Origin: an uncultured Lachnospiraceae bacterium
Lineage (GTDB): Bacteria > Bacillota_A > Clostridia > Lachnospirales > Lachnospiraceae
NCBI GenBank assembly: GCA_910588595.1
Contig: CAJUQU010000060.1
Span: forward strand, 1-7,461
Direction of reading: 5' to 3'
DNA length: 7,461 nucleotides
Of this stretch, positions 1 through 6,177 are shown piece by piece. The translations under genes and the position numbers were made by a program. Under the pieces are notes generated by a model that was not told where the DNA came from, did not search any database, and saw nothing but the letters and a program-made list of their open reading frames with translations. Numbering within the stretch: position 1 is the first letter of the stretch; each line of letters opens with the position of its first letter.

Positions 1-15
1 AGTGTCAAAAAAGCA

Positions 16-43
16 TTGCATATATCGTAAAATAATGTATAAT
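16..43 (+). promoter_or_regulatory. Possible plus-strand promoter pointing into the response regulator gene
   Basis: TTGCAT (16-21), a 16-base spacer and a perfect TATAAT (38-43) make a good sigma-A match on the plus strand. A transcript from here would run antisense to the 3' end of the response regulator gene, since no plus-strand gene follows. The sequence is AT-rich, so chance is a real alternative. Confidence 0.35.
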
Positions 44-67
44 ACTGCTGTGTGAAATACTATCATC

Positions 68-787
68 TCAAGCATCCTGTCCCCATGCGTAGTCCATAAT
101 TTGTTTTCGTACCTGCTTTCTGTATGGCTGACTGATATTCAGCTGCGCTCCTCCGCTCATTTTCACGAGCTCGTAGCTGCACTCATTCATATGGTTCATG
201 TTGATAATGTAGGACTGGTGTATCTGCATAAAACTTTCCGGCATCATGCCCGCCAGATCCTTGATCTTTCCTGTAAACTGGATCGTCGACTCCGCCGTAA
301 CCATGTTGATCTTTTTATTGTCACTGTAAAAATAGATGATATCCCTGTATGGTATCCTGCAGTTGTAACCGTTTGCCTTGTACTCAAATACAGTATTGTT
401 CCGGTCGTACAGGCGCAGCGCCTCATCGATCGCCTCATTGAGATCCTGCACGTCGATCGGTTTTATGAGGAAATCAATCGGATGGATCTTGAAAAGTTCC
501 AGCGCATAACTGCTCTTGGAAGAGATATAGACAATGCCTATATCATAGTTTTCCAGCTCATGCCGGATCAGCCTTCCGATTTGTATGCCATCTGTGGACA
601 CCAGTTCGATATCCAGGAAGAGCAGATCGACCGCTTTCCCTTTCATCATATCCTGGTACAGCTCCTCCCCCGTATTCCATACCAAAACCTCTATCCCGAC
701 CTTATTCCTTTTGTCATATTCATGTATCATATCAGCTATTTGGGCACATGTATCCCGCTCATCATCGCAAATACCTATACTGTACAT
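68..787 (-). CDS. LytTR-family response regulator
   Basis: This 239-residue transcription factor belongs to the AgrA/ComE/VirR class, which binds paired direct repeats at target promoters after phosphorylation by a sensor kinase. Residues 1-125 are the receiver: acidic Asp8-Asp9 in GICDDE, the phosphoacceptor Asp59 in LLFLDIEL, Ser89 in VYISS, and Lys109 in FLIKPID. Residues about 135-235 are the LytTR DNA-binding domain, with IPYRDIIYFYS (145-155) and the typical SFMQIHQSYIINMNHM (185-200). All switch residues are present. The ATG at 787 has GAAAGG nine bases upstream and begins the receiver properly; the frame remains open into the MITE but that extension is element sequence. No kinase gene is in the window; one may follow beyond position 1. 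The gene lacks room for a promoter before its start unless one lies inside the MITE. No terminator is visible in the 67 bases after its TGA. Confidence 0.92.
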   Translation of the reverse strand: MYSIGICDDERDTCAQIADMIHEYDKRNKVGIEVLVWNTGEELYQDMMKGKAVDLLFLDIELVSTDGIQIGRLIRHELENYDIGIVYISSKSSYALELFKIHPIDFLIKPIDVQDLNEAIDEALRLYDRNNTVFEYKANGYNCRIPYRDIIYFYSDNKKINMVTAESTIQFTGKIKDLAGMMPESFMQIHQSYIINMNHMNECSYELVKMSGGAQLNISQPYRKQVRKQIMDYAWGQDA

Positions 788-812
788 CTGACCATACCTT
801 TCACTCTCACTT

Positions 813-845
813 AGGAACTGTTCAAAAATTACTTGTGACAAGGAC
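813..845 (+). repeat. Left terminal inverted repeat of the MITE
   Basis: Starts AGGAACTGTTC and pairs with 960-992 in inverted orientation, 28 of 33 positions identical; mismatches are at repeat positions 12, 13, 22, 23 and 30. Confidence 0.8.
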
Positions 846-991
846 GCCGCATAAATATTCACCTGCAAAGAAGAAAATCGCAGGCATAGGAGGCAAAGGC
901 ATAAAGGGCAATGCCTTAATGTCAAGATTTTCTGATGCCGCAGATGGGCATTTAAGCAAGTCATTGTCATGAGTAATTTACGAACAGTTCC
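814..991. mobile_element. MITE-like non-autonomous element, 178 bp, with TTA target duplication
   Basis: The element ends in imperfect inverted repeats that, including the flanking A/T, run 813-845 and 960-992: AGGAACTGTTC, two differing bases, AAATTACT, two differing bases, TGACAA, one differing base, GAC, i.e. 28 of 33 matching. Flanking TTA at 811-813 and 992-994 looks like the target-site duplication. The interior has no transposase and only a leftover open frame. Excising the element with one TTA restores a compact junction in which the TAA stop of the DUF6273 gene is followed by 23 bases and the ATG of the response regulator. The length, repeats and lack of coding capacity fit a MITE mobilised by a transposase elsewhere. 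I cannot name the parent transposon; a TA duplication is possible if the ends are one base longer. Confidence 0.8.
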
Positions 992-992
992 T
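960..992 (-). repeat. Right terminal inverted repeat of the MITE
   Basis: Inverted counterpart of 813-845. Read on the minus strand it starts AGGAACTGTTC, then GT, AAATTACT, CA, TGACAA, T, GAC. It abuts and partly overlaps the TAA stop of the DUF6273 gene. Confidence 0.8.
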
Positions 993-1981
993 TACTGCAC
1001 ATCTGACGCTTCCTGTTCTATGGCATCGTTCCCCTGCGTCTTTCCGCATGACAGTGTTATCTTTGTCGTATCAACCTTCACTGCCGGGCGCACGCCGATT
1101 CCCTCGAGCCCCACCGGCTTGTCATCGCGCAGCAGGTTCGATGTATAACCGTTGTCGACAATATAACAATTGCTTGCCATATCCGGCACAGGTTCACGAA
1201 GCCACCAGTAATAAGCGTCAACGCCCAATTCCAGTGAAAACAAATTATACCATGAAGTCTGATCCTGCTCCAAAGCCTGCGCCGTCGGTTTTGTGCGGAT
1301 ATTGACATCCGCCTCGGTAAGCCATGACAATTCATCCTGAGAAAGCAGGTACACCAGATCTGTACTGTGTACCTCCCCTCCATCCAGCGCATTGCCTTTT
1401 GTGACATTCTCCGTCGGCACGATCGCCTTCTTCTCCTGTTCTGTAAAGCCATTGAGGAAGCCCGGCTCGTTCACATACCCGTTCTTTTGTGCAGACATCG
1501 CGGACATAACCGGTCCGATCCCATCATAAATGACATTCTCCTTGTCTGAATTTAACCATTCCCTGATATCTGAATCAGCCCAGCGGCTGCTTCCGCGCAC
1601 ATACACCTGCAGATTTAGATCTCTGTCCGCCTCTGTCTCGTCAACACTCCAGTAGCAGTTGCCGCTATCGTCATAATTAAACTTTCCGCTTTCTGCCGCA
1701 TTGAATGCTTTCATCGTCAGGATCTTCTCAGCGATCAGCACTACCTCTGCATCATTCTCAACCCTGATAACTCTCCACTCGATCGGCTCCCCGAGATAAG
1801 TTCCAAACACAACGCTGTCCCCCAGAGCGGGAACTGTCCCGACACTGTTCTGTGCCGACACCCCTTTTTCATGGAAATACATGATCATACATATGACTAC
1901 TACCACGATCATTTCTATGATCTCGAGTGCCTTTTTTCGTTTATCCGTAATATTGTTTTTGTCTGAATGTAAAATGTGCAT
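992..1981 (-). CDS. Membrane-anchored DUF6273-like protein
   Basis: This 329-residue protein has a short basic N-terminus (about 1-18), one hydrophobic span at 20-36 (LEIIEMIVVVVICMIMY) and a large, presumably extracellular domain. The domain shows FGTYLGEPIEWRVI (59-72), DIREWLN (138-144), LLSQDE (212-217), YWWLREP (258-264) and GVRPAVKVD (296-304). That pattern of an entry WRV, a WWLR and a closing GVRPA is what I know from DUF6273 proteins of Lachnospiraceae, thought to have an FGE-sulfatase or C-type-lectin-like fold; the function is unknown. The ATG at 1981 has only a weak GTGAGG site before it; an in-frame GTG at 1993 is an alternative. The TAA stop is also the 3-base target site duplicated by the MITE. 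Without the MITE the response regulator gene would begin 23 bases later, suggesting the two work together, for example as a surface protein and its regulator. Confidence 0.82.
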   Translation of the reverse strand: MHILHSDKNNITDKRKKALEIIEMIVVVVICMIMYFHEKGVSAQNSVGTVPALGDSVVFGTYLGEPIEWRVIRVENDAEVVLIAEKILTMKAFNAAESGKFNYDDSGNCYWSVDETEADRDLNLQVYVRGSSRWADSDIREWLNSDKENVIYDGIGPVMSAMSAQKNGYVNEPGFLNGFTEQEKKAIVPTENVTKGNALDGGEVHSTDLVYLLSQDELSWLTEADVNIRTKPTAQALEQDQTSWYNLFSLELGVDAYYWWLREPVPDMASNCYIVDNGYTSNLLRDDKPVGLEGIGVRPAVKVDTTKITLSCGKTQGNDAIEQEASDVQ

Positions 1982-2012
1982 AACAAACCTCACGCATATA
2001 TAAGTTCATCTT

Positions 2013-2041
2013 ATTTTACTATCTTCGATATGCCTGTGCAA
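2013..2041 (-). promoter_or_regulatory. Probable promoter of the DUF6273 protein gene
   Basis: On the minus strand TTGCAC (2041-2036), a 17-base spacer and TAAAAT (2018-2013) form a plausible sigma-A promoter with a good -10 and a partial -35. It lies about 32 bases before the ATG at 1981, giving a transcript start near 2006. It would drive the DUF6273 gene and, through the MITE, the response regulator. Confidence 0.45.
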
Positions 2042-2042
2042 T

Positions 2043-2053
2043 AGGAACTGTCC
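2043..2053 (+). repeat. Solo AGGAACTGTCC motif between the rhodanese and DUF6273 genes
   Basis: The 11-mer AGGAACTGTCC is identical to 6683-6693 and differs in one base from the terminal repeat of the MITE (AGGAACTGTTC, 813-823). It starts within 5-15 bases of the rhodanese stop codon. No partner inverted copy is visible nearby, so it may be the remains of an excised or decayed element end. Eleven-base matches alone are modest evidence. Confidence 0.4.
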
Positions 2054-2057
2054 TTAT

Positions 2058-2738
2058 CTACAAGATCACATACACATTCTGATATCCCGCCTCGGCGAGA
2101 AGTCCCGCTGCGATCCGGCTCTTGTATCCTCTCTGGCAATACAAGAATACGGTTGTCTCCCTGTCGGCACAAGCACAGTAAGGATTCCTGAACAGCGTCT
2201 GCAGCGGTACATTGATACTTCCCTTGCGGTGTCCCTGACTGTACTCCTCCTCGCTGCGGACATCCACCAGCAGAATCCGCCTGTCCGCTTTCAGCATCAG
2301 CTCCGCTTCCTGCCACATGATCGGGGTCCACCCGGCAGACGCAGACAGCTCCGGTTTTCTCCGAAGCTGTCTGTCCATGATCCGGTGCAGCATTTCCTCT
2401 GCTTCCTTATATGTTATCAGTTCATCCACACCAAAAAAACCATCACCCCACTCCGCCATGATGCCCTTTGCATAAACCTGTGCGATATGGTTGACACAGG
2501 TTCGGCAGACATACAGATCTCTCAGCCGCAACGCCGCTCCGATCTGTTCCTCGTCCGCTTCCCCTGCACAGAGCAGCACCTGATGAATGATCCCTGCGGC
2601 AGTCCGGCGTTTTATGAGCTCCTCCGGCTGCTGCGAAGCGTCTCGGACAGCAGTCACTGTCCCATCTCTTGCTCCGCAGACGATTCTTTCCAGCAGTCCC
2701 GCAAACTGCTCCACTGTAAGATATCTGTCTGATCCCAT
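2058..2738 (-). CDS. Rhodanese-like protein with SLH-like N-terminal region, C-terminus apparently shortened
   Basis: This 226-residue protein ends in a rhodanese (sulfurtransferase) domain from about residue 138: LLVDVRSEEEYSQGH (156-170), GSINVPL (173-179) and the active-site loop LYCQRGYKSR, with Cys201 as the presumed persulfide-carrying cysteine. Such domains move sulfur or act in redox and phosphatase-like roles; the substrate is unknown. Residues 72-122 (LRDLYVCRTCVNHIAQVYAKGIM, then GFFGVDELITYKEAEEML; quoted in two parts) follow the spacing of an S-layer homology repeat and contain a CxxC, yet there is no signal peptide. The protein stops at NVYVIL, just where rhodaneses continue with a GG(I/F)xxW segment, so about 15-20 residues seem missing. 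The gene starts 13 bases after the GH27 stop. The start could be the GTG one codon earlier. No terminator follows. Confidence 0.82.
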   Translation of the reverse strand: MGSDRYLTVEQFAGLLERIVCGARDGTVTAVRDASQQPEELIKRRTAAGIIHQVLLCAGEADEEQIGAALRLRDLYVCRTCVNHIAQVYAKGIMAEWGDGFFGVDELITYKEAEEMLHRIMDRQLRRKPELSASAGWTPIMWQEAELMLKADRRILLVDVRSEEEYSQGHRKGSINVPLQTLFRNPYCACADRETTVFLYCQRGYKSRIAAGLLAEAGYQNVYVIL

Positions 2739-2748
2739 CACATTCAGA

Positions 2749-2753
2749 CTCCT
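2749..2753 (-). promoter_or_regulatory. Ribosome binding site of the rhodanese gene, overlapping the GH27 stop codon
   Basis: The minus strand reads TAGGAG, with the TAG stop of the GH27 gene (2754-2752) forming the first bases of the AGGAG of the next gene. AGGAG lies seven bases from a GTG (2741-2739) and ten from the ATG (2738-2736); either could be the start. The overlap indicates co-transcription and probable translational coupling. Confidence 0.75.
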
Positions 2754-4560
2754 ATACCGGTGTGACGCGGTATGTGACACAGTCGCAGGCATCCAGCCCG
2801 CTGACCGAAAATCTTCCGGTAGTATTCTCGCATCGGCTGTCCGCCCACAGGTCAGTCAGCTGATATTCAGACGCCTTTAAAAAGCGCTCCCTGTCCACCA
2901 TTTTGTGTCCGATATATCGAACAATGTCCCCGGCACAGACTGCAAACTCCTCCTCGCGGCGCCTGCCGCTCAGATTGATAAAACAAAGTGCGACCGCTCC
3001 GTCCGCCAGGGGTTTTGCGAGGATATCTACTCTGTCATTGTCTGTGACATACGATGTATCCGGGTGTTCTCTGTCAGCAGAGCACCAGATTCTCTTTGCC
3101 TGGATTCCCAGCCGGTCCTGATTCAGCGCGATCACCGCCCTGTTTGCGATGATCTTCCACAGCACATCTCCCTTCTGGAGGCGCCGCAGATCCAAGCCCA
3201 GCATGAGGGGCGCGTTCATCATGCACCACATCGTCATATGTGTCCTGCACATCACAGGCGTGATGCCGTCCATGCCGATCACCAGCATATCAGGATCATT
3301 CCACCCCTTGTCCAGTCCTGCAAACTCGTCCATGACCACCGCTTTGTTATACTGAGACGTAATGCTCGCCGTGTCCCCGGACTCCCATGACGCCCTGCCC
3401 GGATTTCCATCCGATCCGACCTGAAACGTTATATCATTCAAAATGCGCCACGAATCACCGACTTTATACCCCCAGTTCTGCGGCTGTGTCTTTCCCCACT
3501 CACAGATGGAAAAGCAGATATCGCGGCCGGGGTCTGCCCTGTTCAGACCCTCGAACAAGGCAGCGTATGAATTCAACACATTCTCCTGCCTCCTGTGGTT
3601 CATCAGGCGTATCACATTCTTTCCTTTTTTCAGGGATACTGGTATTGGCTGTGACCACGAAAAGGCTTCCGGATCCGCTGTCGCCGGCAGAAGATCGTCA
3701 CAGTACCTCACCTCGCATACAGGCTCTCCCACTGCCAGCTGCAGCCATTCGCCCACACCCCTCTCTTTCCCTGTGGCATACTCCACCGAAATATCATAAC
3801 TGCCATCATCCGGCACATCAATGCAGAACATAAGTTCCCCACTGCAATCTCCCACCGGTGTGACCCCAACGTTTGTCCCGTCGAACGTGCCAATGTTCGT
3901 CCCATAGCCATTGCGATGTAAAAAAGCTCCCTGCCCAGTGAAAAAACCGTCCTTCTCCGCCTGATATGTACGACTGAAAGAATTCCCGCTGACCTGAATG
4001 CCCCTGATATTGGGCGCATAGACATAACGCGCATTGGCGGCATCAGAAAAAGTAGCATTGTCCCACAGATAATAGCAGTTGTCCACCTTGATAAAATCGA
4101 TCTGCCAGTCCACATAGCTCTCCGCGTCCAGATCTTCATATCCGCAGGTGCCGACCGCGGCGCCTGCGCAGAGATTCGTGCCAATGTCATTGTACATGCC
4201 AAACTTAAGCCCCTTATCATGAATGTACTCAGCCAACGCACGGAATCCGTCCGGAAATTTCTGCACTTCATTGGAAAGCCGTTCCGCCACGCGCTCCGGT
4301 CTGTAGCAGCCATCATCCAGCACGAGATACTCGTATCCCGCCTGATCCAGCTCCAGCTCCACCATGGCGTCCGCCATCTGTTTTGTGAGCGCCTGTGTGT
4401 TGCCGCTTCCAAATGCATTCCAGCTGTTCCAGCCCATGGCAGGCAGACGCCCGCACCTTTTTCCAGGCAGGGCTTTCCCGTCTGCAAATGCCGGAAACAT
4501 ATATGCTCTGTCTGTGATCGGATCCGGCGCCTGTCTCGATGTTCTTTTTCCTCTTTCCAT
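2752..4560 (-). CDS. GH27 alpha-galactosidase with a domain inserted in the catalytic barrel
   Basis: This 602-residue glycoside hydrolase should release terminal alpha-galactose from sugars such as melibiose, raffinose or galactomannan fragments. Family marks in order: MGWNSWNAFG (42-51), LDDGCY (81-86), the nucleophile Asp160 in FIKVDNCYY, FSICEWG (350-356), the acid/base Asp376 in SWRILNDI, and GWNDPDMLVIG (419-429), then NQD and a beta-rich C-terminal domain from about 495. Between the nucleophile strand and FSICEWG lie about 145 extra residues (roughly 187-330) of beta-sandwich character resembling a CBM6/CBM35-type domain. There is no signal peptide, so it is probably cytoplasmic. ATG at 4560 is chosen because AAAAGGAG stands eight bases upstream; a GTG three codons earlier overlaps that site. 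Its stop codon overlaps the next gene's ribosome binding site. GH27 also contains beta-L-arabinopyranosidases and isomaltodextranases, so the substrate is inferred. Confidence 0.9.
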   Translation of the reverse strand: MERGKRTSRQAPDPITDRAYMFPAFADGKALPGKRCGRLPAMGWNSWNAFGSGNTQALTKQMADAMVELELDQAGYEYLVLDDGCYRPERVAERLSNEVQKFPDGFRALAEYIHDKGLKFGMYNDIGTNLCAGAAVGTCGYEDLDAESYVDWQIDFIKVDNCYYLWDNATFSDAANARYVYAPNIRGIQVSGNSFSRTYQAEKDGFFTGQGAFLHRNGYGTNIGTFDGTNVGVTPVGDCSGELMFCIDVPDDGSYDISVEYATGKERGVGEWLQLAVGEPVCEVRYCDDLLPATADPEAFSWSQPIPVSLKKGKNVIRLMNHRRQENVLNSYAALFEGLNRADPGRDICFSICEWGKTQPQNWGYKVGDSWRILNDITFQVGSDGNPGRASWESGDTASITSQYNKAVVMDEFAGLDKGWNDPDMLVIGMDGITPVMCRTHMTMWCMMNAPLMLGLDLRRLQKGDVLWKIIANRAVIALNQDRLGIQAKRIWCSADREHPDTSYVTDNDRVDILAKPLADGAVALCFINLSGRRREEEFAVCAGDIVRYIGHKMVDRERFLKASEYQLTDLWADSRCENTTGRFSVSGLDACDCVTYRVTPV

Positions 4561-4615
4561 ACTCTTCACTCCTTTTATTTTCTAACCTTTCGTTCATTCC
4601 AGATCACAACTCCAA

Positions 4616-4726
4616 TTACAGTTTTCGCCTGTCCTCTTCTGTGATCTTGCGAATGACTCTGCACGGATTCCCTGCTGCAATGCACCAGTCCGGAATGTCC
4701 TTCGTCACATCACACCCTGCAGAGCT
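4616..4726 (-). pseudogene. 3' remnant of a sugar O-acetyltransferase gene (Maa/LacA hexapeptide family)
   Basis: In a minus-strand frame other than that of rlmD, the sequence reads AGCDVTKDIPDWCIAAGNP followed by CRVIRKITEEDRRKL and a TAA at 4618-4616. This closely fits the C-terminal end of maltose or galactoside O-acetyltransferases, whose last left-handed beta-helix coil and tail typically read like AGSVVTKDIP...AVGNPCRVIREI. A TGA lies three codons before the match, and no start codon or remaining coils exist, so only about 35 of the family's 180-200 residues survive. The first codons of the match overlap the last codons of rlmD, placing the fusion junction near CTGCAGG at about 4713-4720. 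The reading frame after the junction is uninterrupted, which suggests a recent deletion. Recognition is from memory of the family pattern, not a search. Confidence 0.75.
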
Positions 4727-6125
4727 TCACGATCACCTCGACATTCCCCGTCCAGGGAAACTGGTCGATCGCAACTGCCCTCTCTACCTTGTACCCGCGA
4801 TCCAGCAATACCTCCAGGTCCCTTACAAGGCTTGTCGGCTTACAGCTTATGTATACGATCCTCTCTACATTGTAGTCAATGATCTTGGGGAGCGCCTTGG
4901 GATGGATCCCGTCACGCGGCGGATCAAGCACGATAAAATCCGGTTTCTCGTTGATCTCATCGAGCACCTTGAGCACATCCCCCGCGATGAACTCACAATT
5001 GTCAAGTCCGTTTAACTTTGCATTCTTTCTCGCCGCCTCGACTGCCTCCCCGACGATCTCCACGCCGATCACTTTCTTTGTCACAGGCGCTAGGAGCTGG
5101 GCGATCGTTCCTGTACCGCTGTACAAATCAAACACTGTCTTGTCGTGTTTTCCTGCGCCGGAAATGTCACCCAAAAACTCCCTGGCTGTCTCATACAGCA
5201 CCTCCGCCCCCAGCGTGTTGGTCTGAAAAAAGGAGAACTGAGAGATCTTGAATCTGAGCCCCAGCAATTCCTCATAAAAGAAATCCTGTCCGTATAAAAT
5301 AACAGTCTCATCGCTTTGGACAATATCGGCAAGCGAATCGTTTTTCGTGTGAAGAACACCTGTTATTCTCCCTTTTAACGGCAGTGCAAGCAGCATTTTT
5401 ACCAAAGGCTGCAGATCATGTGTCTCCTGCGTTGTCGTCACTACTGCGATTAAAATCTCACCTGTTTTCTGTGCCTTTCTCACCAGCAGGTGCCGCAGAT
5501 ATCCCTCATGCCGTATCTTATGAAAATAACTGCTGTTTTCTAATGTAAAATAATCCAGTACACATGCGAGCACCATCCTGTAGTCCTCGTCCACGATACG
5601 GCAATCCCGCACGGACACGATATCATAAAAACTTCCGCGCTTGTGCATCCCCAGGGCAAGCGGTCCGTCCTTATATTCATCCCCGAACGAAAACTCCATC
5701 TTGTTCCTGTAATCATACTGTGCCGGACTTGGTTTGATCCCCTCGAAGATACGATCTGTATATTCCTCTACATCCGCGCAGCCCTCGTATAATAACATCT
5801 GCTTCTCAAAAGCGGGCAGCAACAGTTTCCGCACTTGCTCTTCCTTGATCTCTAGCTGCTTCTCATATGGAATGCTCTGATAACTGCATCCTCCACACTC
5901 TCCAAAATGAGGACATGCATCTGCCTCCTCATACGGCGCCTTCTCCAGCACCTCGATCAGCCTGCCCTCCGCCTTTCCCTTGCGCTTTTTATTCACGAGA
6001 AATGATATCTTCTGTCCAGGTATGACGTTCTTGACGATCACTGTCTCCCCCTCGCACGTCACGATCCCCTTATTCGGAAAATCGATGCGATCCACATATC
6101 CTTCATAAACTTGTCCCTTTTTCAA
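4710..6125 (-). CDS. rlmD: 23S rRNA (uracil-5-)-methyltransferase, TrmA/RlmD family
   Basis: This 471-residue enzyme should transfer a methyl group from S-adenosylmethionine to C5 of a uracil in 23S rRNA. Residues 3-65 form the N-terminal TRAM RNA-binding domain. Cys71, Cys77 and Cys80 (CPHFGECGGC) with Cys175 (SVRDC) are the expected 4Fe-4S ligands. The methyltransferase core carries FFQTN (299-303), the SAM loop DLYSGTGT (333-340), VLDPPRDG (399-406) and the catalytic nucleophile Cys428 in VYISCKP. Length is normal for the family and all key residues are present, so it should be active. The frame stays open 64 codons further upstream, but that stretch has no family resemblance and crosses the terminator hairpins; the AAGGAGG-TTG start is much better. 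Gram-positive members may modify one or two positions (RlmCD), so the exact target is uncertain. No terminator follows, so transcription probably continues towards the GH27 gene. Confidence 0.93.
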   Translation of the reverse strand: MKKGQVYEGYVDRIDFPNKGIVTCEGETVIVKNVIPGQKISFLVNKKRKGKAEGRLIEVLEKAPYEEADACPHFGECGGCSYQSIPYEKQLEIKEEQVRKLLLPAFEKQMLLYEGCADVEEYTDRIFEGIKPSPAQYDYRNKMEFSFGDEYKDGPLALGMHKRGSFYDIVSVRDCRIVDEDYRMVLACVLDYFTLENSSYFHKIRHEGYLRHLLVRKAQKTGEILIAVVTTTQETHDLQPLVKMLLALPLKGRITGVLHTKNDSLADIVQSDETVILYGQDFFYEELLGLRFKISQFSFFQTNTLGAEVLYETAREFLGDISGAGKHDKTVFDLYSGTGTIAQLLAPVTKKVIGVEIVGEAVEAARKNAKLNGLDNCEFIAGDVLKVLDEINEKPDFIVLDPPRDGIHPKALPKIIDYNVERIVYISCKPTSLVRDLEVLLDRGYKVERAVAIDQFPWTGNVEVIVKLCRV

Positions 6126-6130
6126 AATAG

Positions 6131-6137
6131 CCTCCTT
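6131..6137 (-). promoter_or_regulatory. Strong ribosome binding site that fixes the TTG start of rlmD
   Basis: The minus strand reads AAGGAGG (6137-6131), then CTATT, then TTG (6125-6123). A complete anti-16S match five bases before a TTG, with no competing ATG nearby in frame, identifies TTG as the initiation codon. Confidence 0.85.
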
Positions 6138-6150
6138 GCAGATCGAGCAG

Positions 6151-6177
6151 AAAAAAACTTGCACAGTCCGTGTGCAA
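6151..6177 (-). terminator. Terminator-like hairpin just before rlmD
   Basis: On the minus strand TTGCACA (6177-6171), loop CGGAC, TGTGCAA (6165-6159), then one G and TTTTTTT (6157-6151). The stem is a perfect 7 bp. It ends 13 bases before the AAGGAGG of rlmD, so it acts on rlmD itself rather than ending the preceding gene, which already has a terminator. This position is typical of attenuators. Confidence 0.7.

Noticed and set aside
68..970. 300-residue version of the response regulator
   Set aside because: The first 61 residues come mostly from the MITE; the receiver domain starts at the ATG at 787, which has its own ribosome binding site.
2011..2331. Second coding frame overlapping the rhodanese end
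   Set aside because: The frame has no recognisable sequence before the last few residues; its end is only of interest as a possible frameshift continuation of the rhodanese.
2905..3390. Long plus-strand frames inside the GH27 gene and elsewhere (for example 2905-3390, 4539-5015, 101-814)
   Set aside because: They lie opposite well-recognised genes, have shadow-like composition rich in His, Pro, Ser and Arg, and lack recognisable domains or ribosome binding sites.
4561..4615. Separate promoter for the GH27 gene
   Set aside because: Only weak TTGTGA/TTAGAA-type matches exist; transcription from rlmD without an intervening terminator is simpler.
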